From NCBI GenBank assembly GCA_963828185.1, contig CAWHDV010000017.1, positions 186,001-250,000 on the forward strand: a DNA stretch of 64,000 bases, read 5' to 3'. The position numbers and the translations under genes were made by a program. Shown here one piece after another: positions 27,743-36,144 of this stretch (within the stretch, counting starts at the first letter, position 1; the number at the start of each line of letters is the position of its first letter). The stretch comes from Rhodoblastus sp963828185 (GTDB taxonomy: Bacteria; Pseudomonadota; Alphaproteobacteria; Rhizobiales; Beijerinckiaceae). The notes under the pieces were generated by a model. The model saw only the letters and a program-made list of their open reading frames with translations. It did not search any database and was not told where the DNA came from.

Positions 27743-28399
27743 ATGTTCGAGGACCCTATGCGCAAACACGGCCGACGCGGGCTGATGCTGATCCTGTCCT
27801 CGCCCTCGGGCGCCGGCAAGACCACGCTCACGCGCACCTTGCTGCAAATGAAGGAACTCGACCTGACGCTTTCGATCTCGCTGACGACGCGCAAGAAGCG
27901 GTCGAGCGAATACGACGGCATCCATTATCATTTCATCGAGAAGGCCGAATTCGAGCGTCGGCGCGATGCGGGCGAAATGCTCGAATACGCCGAGGTGCAC
28001 GGCAATTATTACGGCACGCCGCGCGAAAAGGTCGAGGAGCTGCTGGCCCAGGGCCGCGACGTGCTGTTCGATATCGATTACCAGGGCGCGCGACAGGTGC
28101 GCGAAAAGGCGCCGCGCGATGTGGTGACTGTGTTCATCCTGCCTCCGTCGATGCGCGAGTTGCGCGCCCGGCTCGAGCGACGCGCCGAGGACAGCGCGGA
28201 AACCATTGAAAAGCGGCTGGAGAACGCCCGTCACGAGATCAGCCGCTGGTCCGATTACGATTATGTGCTGGTCAATGACGACATCCAGACCAGTCTCGAC
28301 GATCTCCTGGCGATCGTGCGCGCCGAGCGCCTTCGTCGCCCGCGCGTGGCTGGGGGCATGTCGGATTTCGTCGCGAGACTAATGGCCGAAAAGGCCTGA
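27743..28399 (+). CDS. gmk: Guanylate kinase
   Basis: Gmk phosphorylates GMP to GDP. The P-loop is SSPSGAGKTTLTRTLL near residue 20. GMP-binding motifs SLTTRKKRSSEYDGIHYHFI and EYAEVHGNYYGTP are intact, as are DVLFDIDYQGARQVR and FILPPS. At 218 residues it is normal. It starts four bases after the yicC stop and is co-transcribed with it. Confidence 0.97.
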   Translation: MFEDPMRKHGRRGLMLILSSPSGAGKTTLTRTLLQMKELDLTLSISLTTRKKRSSEYDGIHYHFIEKAEFERRRDAGEMLEYAEVHGNYYGTPREKVEELLAQGRDVLFDIDYQGARQVREKAPRDVVTVFILPPSMRELRARLERRAEDSAETIEKRLENARHEISRWSDYDYVLVNDDIQTSLDDLLAIVRAERLRRPRVAGGMSDFVARLMAEKA

Positions 28400-28625
28400 T
28401 CCGCCCTTTGGCGGCGCCTCCCTGTCCCTCCCGAGGTTGTGCTGGTCCTTCCCCGAGGTTGTCTCGGCGCATGGCGTCGCTTGGCAGCAGCTCGCGGCGC
28501 TTGGCGTCCTGCTCCATCTTTCTCACCCCGGCTTGATCCTGCGCGGGCGGAACAGGCCGGCGCTCCGTCCGTTTCCGTATGACGATCGGCAATTACCGGG
28601 AACAGCAAGCATTGCGGAGACAGTC

Positions 28626-28919
28626 ATGAGCGACAGCGAAAAGAAAAAGGAGCAGGCGGCTCGCGCCGAGATCAACGCCCTGGTGGCGGAGGCGGTGAAG
28701 GCCATGCACAAGGCCGTCGGCGACTTGTCGATCCTGCTCGGCCCCGAGGGCGCCGCCGGCAAGATCGGCGATCTCACGGCAGGGGCGCGCGACATCGGCG
28801 GCGCGGGGCTTGATGATCTATCGGCCGTCGTGCGGAAAAATCCGCTGGCCTGGCTGGCGGCGGCGCTCGGCCTTGGACTGGTCCTCGGCTTGTGGGGCAA
28901 TCGGGATCATAAGTCGTGA
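28626..28919 (+). CDS. YqjD/ElaB-like DUF883-type membrane-anchored protein
   Basis: The 97-residue protein has a lysine-rich helical N-terminus (MSDSEKKKEQAARAEINALV), a glycine-containing linker and one C-terminal transmembrane helix (PLAWLAAALGLGLVLGLWG) followed by a charged end. This layout matches the YqjD/ElaB family of ribosome-associated inner-membrane proteins, although sequence similarity is modest. The last codons overlap the next gene (GTGA). The next gene resembles YqjE, supporting the assignment. Confidence 0.7.
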   Translation: MSDSEKKKEQAARAEINALVAEAVKAMHKAVGDLSILLGPEGAAGKIGDLTAGARDIGGAGLDDLSAVVRKNPLAWLAAALGLGLVLGLWGNRDHKS

Positions 28920-29335
28920 GTGGTTTCTGGCCGCCGGCGGGACTGGAAGGCGGCGCCATGTCCCGGAGGGTGAAACTGGTTGTCGCCGGCCTGGTGGTGG
29001 GCGGACTGTTGACAGGCGTGACTGTCGTCTTCCTCGCCCTGGCCGCCTATCTGGCGCTGCTCGGATTTCTTGCCCCGTGGCAGGCGGCGCTGGCCGTCGC
29101 CGGCGGCGCCCTTGTCATCGCGGTCGTGGCGCTGGTCATCGCCTTCCGGGTGCTGGGGCGAACGGTCGATCAGGTCAATGTCGCGGTGAAATCAAGCGCC
29201 GTGGCGCTCATTGCGCCGACCGCGGCGCAACTCGCGTTGCGCAACGCCAGCCTGGTCGGCAAGGTGGCGGGGCTGGCGGTGGCTGCGATCGGCCTGTGGC
29301 GCGTCGTGGGCAAAGGGTCGAAAAACAGGGCTTGA
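28916..29335 (+). CDS. YqjE-like / phage-holin-family membrane protein
   Basis: The 139-residue protein has two strong transmembrane helices (VKLVVAGLVVGGLLTGVTVVFLALAAYLALLG and AALAVAGGALVIAVVALVIAF) and a C-terminal hydrophobic segment. Such proteins are found beside YqjD-like genes. The GTG start overlaps the preceding stop, so the two are coupled; an internal ATG at codon 15 is an alternative start. It converges with rsmA, with five bases between stop codons. Confidence 0.7.
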   Translation: MSGFWPPAGLEGGAMSRRVKLVVAGLVVGGLLTGVTVVFLALAAYLALLGFLAPWQAALAVAGGALVIAVVALVIAFRVLGRTVDQVNVAVKSSAVALIAPTAAQLALRNASLVGKVAGLAVAAIGLWRVVGKGSKNRA

Positions 29336-29339
29336 GCTT

Positions 29340-30203
29340 TTATTTCGTCCGTTCCTGGCAAATCCGCGCCAGCGCGCAAAAGCCCGCGACGTCCACTTCT
29401 TCTGCGCGGCGGGTCGGTTCTATGCCCGCTTCGAGCAACAATTCGTGCGGATCGATTCCGTGGCCAAGGCTTTTCAATGACTGGCGCAGCATTTTGCGCC
29501 GCTGCCCGAAAGCCGCCATCGTCAAGGCTTCGAGCCACCGTCCCTGGCAATCGAACGGACGCGCCCGAGGCCGCAACTCCACGACGCTCGAGGTGATTTT
29601 CGGCGGCGGCGTGAAGGCGGAGGGCGGCACGTCGAACAGGATGCGCGCCTCGCAACGCCAGCCCGCGAGCACCGCGAGGCGCCCATAATCAGCGCGCTCG
29701 CGCGGCGTCGCGACGATCCGCTCCGCCACCTCGCGCTGGAACATCAGCACCATGCGCTCGTAGAACGGCGGCCATTCGCTTTGGCCAAGCCAGCCGACCA
29801 GCAATTGCGTGCCAACGTTATAGGGAAGGTTGGCGCAGATGCGAACCGGTCCGCTCACGTTCGCCTGCGCGAGAAATCGTCGATAATCGAGCGCCAGCGC
29901 GTCGGCGTGAACGACATCGAGCCGGCCCGGATAATGCGCCGCTATTTCCGCGAGCGCCGGCAGGCAGCGTTCATCGCGCTCGACCGCGATCACTCGTTTT
30001 GCTCCCTCCGCCAGCAGGGCGCGGGTGAGGCCGCCGGGGCCGGGACCGATCTCGAGGATGGTCGCTTGCTCGAGCGGCCCCGCGGCGCGGGCGATTTTCG
30101 CGGTCAGGTTGAGATCGAAGAGAAAGTTCTGGCCGAGCGATTTTTTCGCCGCCAGTCCATGCGTCGCGACCACCTCGCGCAAGGGGGGCAGGGCGTCGAT
30201 CAC
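29340..30203 (-). CDS. rsmA: 16S rRNA (adenine-1518/1519-N6) dimethyltransferase
   Basis: RsmA (KsgA) dimethylates two adenines in helix 45 of 16S rRNA late in 30S assembly. Motifs are KKSLGQNFLFD, the SAM site LEIGPGPGGLTRALL, the acidic VIAVERDERCLPAL, HADAL, and the catalytic NLPYNVGTQLLVGWL. The C-terminal RRKMLRQSLKSL is conserved. At 287 residues it is normal. The GTG start overlaps the pdxA stop by four bases (GTGA). Confidence 0.97.
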   Translation of the reverse strand: MIDALPPLREVVATHGLAAKKSLGQNFLFDLNLTAKIARAAGPLEQATILEIGPGPGGLTRALLAEGAKRVIAVERDERCLPALAEIAAHYPGRLDVVHADALALDYRRFLAQANVSGPVRICANLPYNVGTQLLVGWLGQSEWPPFYERMVLMFQREVAERIVATPRERADYGRLAVLAGWRCEARILFDVPPSAFTPPPKITSSVVELRPRARPFDCQGRWLEALTMAAFGQRRKMLRQSLKSLGHGIDPHELLLEAGIEPTRRAEEVDVAGFCALARICQERTK

Positions 30204-31217
30204 GCGCGCGCCCGCGCCATGCGACCCGCCAAAGCCAAGGCCTCGGCCAGGCTTGTCGCGCTGGCGCGGCCGGTTCCGGCAATGTCGAAAGCCGTGCCGT
30301 GATCGGGCGACGTGCGGATGAAGGGCAGGCCGAGCGTGACATTGACGCCCGAATCGAAAGCCAGCGTCTTGATCGGGATCAGCGCCTGATCGTGATACAT
30401 GCAGATGGCGACGTCGTAGGTTTTCCGCGCCTGCTCGTGAAACAGCGTGTCGGCCGAAAACGGGCCTCTCGCCGATATCCCACGCGCAACGAGACGTGCG
30501 ACGGCGGGCGCGATGATGTCGATCTCCTCGCGGCCGAGCGCGCCGTCTTCGCCCGCGTGCGGATTGAGGCCGGCGAAGGCCAGGCGCGGTTCGGCGACGC
30601 CGAAGTCGCGCTTGAATGCCTCATCGACGATGGCGCCGATCTCGACCAGGTCGTCCGTCGCCAGCAATTCGGAAGCGCGCGCAAGGGGGACATGGATGGT
30701 TGCGGGCACGACCGCCAGCGCCCGCGACCATAACAGCATGACGGGACGGCCGGCGCCCGCGAAGTGGCGACGGGACAATTCGCCGAGGTATTCCGTGTGG
30801 CCGGGGTGGGCGAAACCCGCCTTGTAAAGCACGGATTTGGCGATCGGATTGGTGATCATGGCGCTGGCGCGGCCGGCGGCGAGGAATTCGACCGCTCGCG
30901 TGATCGCCTCGATCGTCGCGGGCGCGTCTGCCGGATCGGGCGCCCGGCTCGCCTGAAACTTTCGCCAGCAGCGGAACGACGGGAAGTCCGACGTGAAAAC
31001 GCGCGGCCGCCTCCTCGGGCGTGGTTTCGATCACGTCCACGGCCACGCCGAGTTTTTTCGCCCGGCGGCGCATAAGACTGGGGTCGGCTAAGACGAAGAA
31101 CGGGTCGGCGGCGAGCGCGCCGGCGCGCACGCCCTGGTAGCAAGCCAGCGCAATGTCGGGGCCGACGCCTGACGGATCGCCCTGAGTCAGGCAAAGCGGC
31201 TTCAGGCGCTCGCTCAT
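30200..31217 (-). CDS. pdxA: 4-hydroxythreonine-4-phosphate dehydrogenase; single-base frameshift near 30938-30950
   Basis: PdxA oxidises 4-hydroxythreonine phosphate in pyridoxal phosphate synthesis. The first frame, from ATG 31217, shows the N-terminal LTQGDPSGVGPDIAL and reads well to LLAKVSGEPGA. The second frame then carries APDPADAPATIEAITRAVEFL, MITNPIAKSVLYKAGFAHPGHTEYL and the metal-binding GLNPHAGEDG and CMYHDQALIPIKTLAFDSGVN to the stop at 30200. One missing base between the two parts accounts for the break. The joined protein is of normal length, about 339 residues. All catalytic motifs survive, so a consensus error is likely. Confidence 0.93.
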
Positions 31218-31243
31218 GGCGTTTCGTTCATGGCGTTTCGTTC
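31216..31243 (-). repeat. Perfect 14-bp tandem duplication at the pdxA start
   Basis: ATGGCGTTTCGTTC occurs twice head to tail, at 31216-31229 and 31230-31243. On the minus strand it duplicates the region that includes the pdxA start codon, creating a second ATG 14 bases upstream. That ATG opens a five-codon frame (MNETP) whose TGA overlaps the pdxA ATG. Confidence 0.85.
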
Positions 31244-32213
31244 AAGATCTGGGTCTGACGATGACGGCATGGGCGCGCAAACCGTCATACAGCTTGTCGG
31301 CGTCGCGCTGGATGAGGCGCGCCAGGACGCGGGTCGCCGCCGCATCCCTGACAGTGTCGCGGTCGGCCGCCGTGCGCGAGCAGATCGCCAGCGCGGCTAT
31401 GCCCGAAGAATCGCGGCTTGCCGCCGTCAGATGACCGATCGGCGTCTTGTCGAGCAATGCCGTCAGCTGGTCGCCGAGTTGCGACGACGTGCGCGTCACC
31501 GGGGCGCGCACGACCAGGTTGGGATAGTCGGACACGAGTTTTATCCCGGTATCGCACGAAGTGAAGCGCGCTTGCAGGGTCTGCATCTGCTTGGCCGCCT
31601 GTTGCAGCCCGCCCATGCCCGCCGAGGGCTGCACGGTCAGCAGCACCTGCCGGATCACATAGCTGGCCTGGTGCGCCAGCTTGGGGTCCTTGTCGAGCTC
31701 CTTCTGGATGTCCTCCTGGCTGACTTCCACGGCGCGATTGCGCGCGCGGGCGTAGATATTGAACGCCGTGTGGATCGACAGGAAGTTTTCCAGGTGCTTC
31801 TTGTCGACATGCGAATTCTGCAGGCGGGCGTTCATCGCCTCCGACGAAACATGGGCGCGGTCGGCATAATATTGCACCGCCGGCCCGAGTTCGCTCGACG
31901 TGACCTTGATGCCGAATTTATTGATTTCGCCCGCCTCGACGCGGGACTTGATCATGCTGTCGAGCGCCGCGGAAGCCGAAGCGGGCTGTCCAAGCGCGCG
32001 CAGCACCTTTTCGCGTTCGGCGATATCGATGGTCGTGACGGGATCGCCGTTGATGGTGGCGACAATCGATTGCGCAAAGGCCGGAGGCGACGTCATGCAA
32101 GCCGCCGAAGCCAGCAGCGCCAGCGCCAGCACGCGCGCCGGGCGTGAATTGTCCCCCGCGGCAAGTTTTTTGCCGCGTGAAGTTTTGTTCGAAATGACCA
32201 TCATGCCCATCAT
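31242..32213 (-). CDS. SurA-like periplasmic chaperone, parvulin domain degenerate
   Basis: The protein has a signal peptide (VLALALLASAACMTSPPAFA) and a SurA N-terminal domain (SIVATINGDPVTTIDIAEREKVLRALG, then a helical region with LENFLSIHTAFNIY). A C-terminal part (YVIRQVLLTVQPSAGMGG through LAICSRT) occupies the position of a PpiC parvulin domain but lacks clear active-site residues. It lies directly downstream of lptD, as SurA does in most proteobacteria, which supports a role in LptD and porin folding. Start at 32213 chosen; ATGs at 32201 and 32279 are alternatives. Confidence 0.88.
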   Translation of the reverse strand: MMGMMVISNKTSRGKKLAAGDNSRPARVLALALLASAACMTSPPAFAQSIVATINGDPVTTIDIAEREKVLRALGQPASASAALDSMIKSRVEAGEINKFGIKVTSSELGPAVQYYADRAHVSSEAMNARLQNSHVDKKHLENFLSIHTAFNIYARARNRAVEVSQEDIQKELDKDPKLAHQASYVIRQVLLTVQPSAGMGGLQQAAKQMQTLQARFTSCDTGIKLVSDYPNLVVRAPVTRTSSQLGDQLTALLDKTPIGHLTAASRDSSGIAALAICSRTAADRDTVRDAAATRVLARLIQRDADKLYDGLRAHAVIVRPRS

Positions 32214-32335
32214 CCGCCCGTCTGCAGCCAATCCCTGCAAGCCCAGGGACTTGCCGGGCCGTTTCACCCGATAAACCATCTCCGCGCAAGTCCTGTCCGC
32301 GCCTGCGGGGCGTCCCGCTCCGGAAAAGTCATCAA

Positions 32336-35062
32336 TTAATTGCCGGTGTACCGCACGCCGTCCTGGACTTGCGAGGGCGACAGCGCGATCGGCGCCTTGA
32401 GGTCGCCAAGCGTGCGCAGGTCGAGCGTCAGCAACAAGGTTTGGTTGCGCGTGTAGGTCGGCGGATAGCCATAATTGTCGGAAATCGTATTGCTGTAGTT
32501 CAACATCAACTTGGTGCAGTCATCGGCATAGCCGATGCCGAGACCCCATGTCGCGATGGCGAACACCGGCGCAGGCGGCGCCATCACGGTCTGGCCGTTT
32601 ACGACATATTCCACATTGTTGTAGTAATGGCGGCCAAGATCGAAGCCGATGCTCGCAGACGCCGTATAGTGTTCGATGAATTCCCAGCCGGTATTGAATT
32701 GCAGGCCTTCGCGGCGATAAATATAGCCGATCTCGGGTTGCGCCTGGTAATCGGCGAATGTTGCGCCCATGTGCAGCGGGCCAAATTTGGCGTTCGCGGA
32801 TGCGTCGAACCGCGACAGAGCCCAGGTCGCCTGATCGAACTGCGCCTTGGTGACGAATGTGTAGTTCGAGTTCGGCGAATAGCTGATCCGCGACACATAG
32901 TTGGACGCCGTGGTCTGGAGACCCAACTCCAGGCCGATATTGGCCATGTCGGGCTGAGCGAACGGATTTTGACCGGCGACCTGGTACAACTCGCCGAACA
33001 TGGCGTTGATATAGCCGTTCTTGTTCATGTCGAGCGTGAACTGCGCGCCGTAATTGGCGCGAACGCCGGTTTCGAACCGGTCATAGCCCGAAAACTTGTC
33101 CCATTCGAACAGGTTGGAATCGTCGAACACCAGGCTCTGGGAATCGAGGTTGACCAGAGTGTTGGGGTTCTGGCCGTTCGGCCGCGCGATGATCTGGGCG
33201 ATCGGCTCGAACACCAGATTGCCGAGCGGAGTCTTCGACAGCAGGGGATAGCGCCATTCGAGGCCGACGCCCGGCGTGACATAGCCGTTCATGTCACGAT
33301 TTTCGGTGAGGAAATTGCTCTGGTAGGCGTTGGCGATCGTATCCGTGCCGAAAGTGGCCGATCCGGACGTGTTGTAGTCGAGATAATCGATATTGCCCCG
33401 CGCGAAGGCGAAGGGCGTCCACACTTCGCCGATCGGATCGATGAACTTGCGCTGCCACGACAATTGCACCGTCGCGGTGGAGTAATCGCCGCCGATGCCG
33501 CGCAGGATGCAGGAATTTTCCGTGTAATCCGGCTGGCCCGTCAGGGGATTGCGGCAAACCGGATGCAGACCGTAGGCGTCGTCGAGCTGCACCGAGCCTA
33601 TCTGCTGATAGGAGGCGAGTCCCGCCGAGGAGTGGGAGATGTTGGCGTCGATCTCGATCTGGCCGCCAATCCCGTGGGTCTTGTCGGGCGCGAGATCGAT
33701 GGTCTTGTTATAGTCCAGCATCGGCGTGGCGGAGGCGAGTTGCGGCTGGTAGTCGGTCGTCGCCATGCCCTGGAAGGCGAAGCCGCGCAGGTCGAAATAG
33801 CCGCGATCGCCCTGGCCGGTGAGATAGACGGTCGAGAACAGGTCCTGCGAGAAATTGCCGTTGGCCAGCATGTTGGGCATGCCGTAGTCGTTCAGGTAAT
33901 ATTTGTCCGACAGGCGGGCGACGTCCCAGCCGAATTTCCACTCCGGGCTCAGCCAGATCGCGCCCTGCGACTGCACCTCGCCGCGATTTTCCCGGTCGCC
34001 AGCGCCCCAGGGCGCCGGGATGAAGGCGCCGGGGTCCTCCTGGTGGATGCCGCTCGCCTGGATCTCGTAGAAGCCGTTGTCGAGCCGGTGGCGGAAATCC
34101 ACTTCGCCGAAGGCCCCCTGTTTAGACAGGTACATGGGCGTGAGCGTCACGTCCATGTTCGGCGCGATGTCCCAGAAATAGGGGACGCCTACGCCAAAAC
34201 CCGTCGTCGCGCCGTTGAAGGTGAGACGCGGCGCGAGAAAGCCCGACTGGCGCGTCACGCTGGGGTCGGCGGTCGAAAGATAAGGAAAATAGGCGATCGG
34301 CACGCCATAGAGTTCGAACCACGCATTCTCGTAATAGAGCATCTGCTCGTCGTTCTTGTGCGTGATCTTTTCGGCGCGTAGCCGCCAGATGGTCGGGCGG
34401 TCCGGGTGCGCGGCGCAACTCGGGCAGGCGGTATAGGTTCCTCTCTCGAACACCGTGGTGTCGGCGTTGATCTTCTCCGAGCGCGTCGCGCTCATGTGCG
34501 TCCGTTCCTTGGAGTCGGAGCGCAGGACGTCGACAAACCCCTGCTTGAAGTCGCCGGTCAACTCCATCTTGTCTGCATGGGTGATGGAGCCGTCTGTGTC
34601 GGTGAGCTTGACGGCCCCCTCGGCCATCACGCGGCCGGTGTCGCGGTGATAGATGACGCGATCCGCCTCGAGCACCTTGCCCTTGTAATAAATCTGCGCA
34701 TCGCCCTCGGCGGTGACGGTATGCGCCTTGTCGTCGTAGAGGACGCGATTGGCTTCGACCACCATCGGCGCCTTCTTGTCGCCGCCCGCCGAACCCGCGA
34801 AGCGATCGTTGAGCGTGTGATGCGGCGCATCCTGGGCGCGCGCCGCCGAAGTCGCGGGGAGGGCGGTCAGCAAGGCCAGGGTCGAAATGGCAAATGTCAA
34901 TCGGGCAACGGTCGAAACGGCGGGGCGCAGCCAGTCCAACCGCGGGAATGGCAGGCGCGGAAACGCCAGATGCGGAAACGCGAGATGCAAGCCGGCGATC
35001 CGCGCCGGACGGGCGGCGTCGGCGCGAGCGGCGATGAATGGGCGGCGCGGGCGAAGAGCCAT
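32336..35062 (-). CDS. lptD: LPS-assembly protein LptD
   Basis: LptD is the outer-membrane beta-barrel that inserts lipopolysaccharide. After an unusual N-terminus containing LAFPHLAFPRLPFPRL and a signal segment (FAISTLALLTALPATSAARAQ), an OstA/LptA-like jellyroll follows (VVEANRVLYDDKAHTVTAEGDAQIYYKG). The barrel occupies the remaining 700 residues and ends near the C-terminus with GDLKAPIALSPSQVQDGVRYTGN. Cysteines suited for the structural disulphides are present (CPSC, HPVCRN, NSCILRG, DDCTKL). At 908 residues it is within the rhizobial range. Its start shares base 35062 with the lptG stop. Confidence 0.95.
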   Translation of the reverse strand: MALRPRRPFIAARADAARPARIAGLHLAFPHLAFPRLPFPRLDWLRPAVSTVARLTFAISTLALLTALPATSAARAQDAPHHTLNDRFAGSAGGDKKAPMVVEANRVLYDDKAHTVTAEGDAQIYYKGKVLEADRVIYHRDTGRVMAEGAVKLTDTDGSITHADKMELTGDFKQGFVDVLRSDSKERTHMSATRSEKINADTTVFERGTYTACPSCAAHPDRPTIWRLRAEKITHKNDEQMLYYENAWFELYGVPIAYFPYLSTADPSVTRQSGFLAPRLTFNGATTGFGVGVPYFWDIAPNMDVTLTPMYLSKQGAFGEVDFRHRLDNGFYEIQASGIHQEDPGAFIPAPWGAGDRENRGEVQSQGAIWLSPEWKFGWDVARLSDKYYLNDYGMPNMLANGNFSQDLFSTVYLTGQGDRGYFDLRGFAFQGMATTDYQPQLASATPMLDYNKTIDLAPDKTHGIGGQIEIDANISHSSAGLASYQQIGSVQLDDAYGLHPVCRNPLTGQPDYTENSCILRGIGGDYSTATVQLSWQRKFIDPIGEVWTPFAFARGNIDYLDYNTSGSATFGTDTIANAYQSNFLTENRDMNGYVTPGVGLEWRYPLLSKTPLGNLVFEPIAQIIARPNGQNPNTLVNLDSQSLVFDDSNLFEWDKFSGYDRFETGVRANYGAQFTLDMNKNGYINAMFGELYQVAGQNPFAQPDMANIGLELGLQTTASNYVSRISYSPNSNYTFVTKAQFDQATWALSRFDASANAKFGPLHMGATFADYQAQPEIGYIYRREGLQFNTGWEFIEHYTASASIGFDLGRHYYNNVEYVVNGQTVMAPPAPVFAIATWGLGIGYADDCTKLMLNYSNTISDNYGYPPTYTRNQTLLLTLDLRTLGDLKAPIALSPSQVQDGVRYTGN
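34943..34987 (-). repeat. Three 15-bp tandem repeats in the lptD leader-coding region
   Basis: Units of the type CGGAAACGCGAGATG lie at 34943, 34958 and 34973 (plus-strand reading). On the coding strand they encode HLAFP, HLAFP and RLPFP. They fall before the hydrophobic core of the signal sequence. Confidence 0.75.
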
Positions 35063-36144
35063 CAGCCGTCCTCTCGGTTCAATAGTGTCAACGCGCCCAA
35101 CATATTCGCGACAACCGCCGGCGACCAGGCGGCGACGGGCGTGCTCAACACTCCCGCTCCGCCGAGGTCGGAGACCAGTTTTGACGCGACATAAAGCACG
35201 AAGCCCGCGCCGACGCCACCCAAAACCAGAACGCCGACGCCCCCCATGCGGGAGAGCTTCAGCGAGAAGGAAGCGGCGATGAGCACCATGGCCACGAGAA
35301 GCAGGGGCAACGCCAGAAGAGACTGAAAACGCAAACGATACCCCACTGAGTCGAGTCCTGCGCCCTCTGTGTTCGCCACCACGCGCGGCAGCGACCAGAA
35401 GGGCACCGATTCGGGATCGACAAAACTCTGCACAACCTGACCAGGCGCGAGGTTAGTCGCAAGGTGGTAAATTTCCGTCAATCGCGGATCGACCCCCGGC
35501 GCCGTTATGACGCCGTGCTCAAGACGCCATTCGCCCTCGGCAAGCTGCGCCCGGTCGGCGTCCACGCGCTCGATGAACCGGCCTTTTGGATCGAAGACAT
35601 AGGCCGAGACGTTGCCGAGGCGCAGGCCGAAATCGGTCGAGAACTCCGCTCGCAGGATCGACTGGTCTTTGCTGCTCTTCTGTCGGATCCACATGCTCGT
35701 GTCGTTGGCCGATATGCGGCCCTTGAAAATGTCGGTCTCGATGGCGTCGGCGCGCTGGTGCATCAGCGCTGATACGGGATTGTAGACGCCGATGGCGAAC
35801 AGGCCGATCCCGATCGCGCCGACAAGCGGCGGCGCGAGGAACTGCCAGACCGAGACTCCGGCGGCGCGCGCCACGACAAGCTCGAGCTTGCGGGTGAGGC
35901 CGAAGAAGGCGGCCATGGCCCCGAACAGGACGGCGAAGGGCAGCACCTGTTCGGCGATGGCCGGCGTGCGCAACAGCGACAGGCCGGCGACAAGCAGGGC
36001 GCTGGCGTTGGCGTTGTCGCCGGCGCGCCGCAGCAGTTCGACGAAGTCGACCATGTAGATCAGGCCGAAAATCGTCAAAAAAACCACGGTGACGCTTTTG
36101 ACGAAGAGGGCGCCGAAATAGAGGCCTAGAGTGCGTCCGATCAT
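35062..36144 (-). CDS. lptG: LPS export ABC transporter permease LptG
   Basis: LptG is one of two permeases of the LptB2FG transporter that extracts LPS from the inner membrane. The 360-residue protein has the family layout: N-terminal helices (MIGRTLGLYFGALFVKSVTVVFLTIFGLIYMVDFVELLRR), the coupling region FGLTRKLELVVARAAGVSVWQFL, a periplasmic jellyroll, and C-terminal helices (LALPLLLVAMVLIAASFSL). It directly follows lptF and shares a base with lptD, forming a clear lptFGD operon. Confidence 0.95.
   Translation of the reverse strand: MIGRTLGLYFGALFVKSVTVVFLTIFGLIYMVDFVELLRRAGDNANASALLVAGLSLLRTPAIAEQVLPFAVLFGAMAAFFGLTRKLELVVARAAGVSVWQFLAPPLVGAIGIGLFAIGVYNPVSALMHQRADAIETDIFKGRISANDTSMWIRQKSSKDQSILRAEFSTDFGLRLGNVSAYVFDPKGRFIERVDADRAQLAEGEWRLEHGVITAPGVDPRLTEIYHLATNLAPGQVVQSFVDPESVPFWSLPRVVANTEGAGLDSVGYRLRFQSLLALPLLLVAMVLIAASFSLKLSRMGGVGVLVLGGVGAGFVLYVASKLVSDLGGAGVLSTPVAAWSPAVVANMLGALTLLNREDG

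Noticed and set aside
32369..34381. 670-codon plus-strand frame opposite lptD
   Set aside because: Antisense shadow of lptD.
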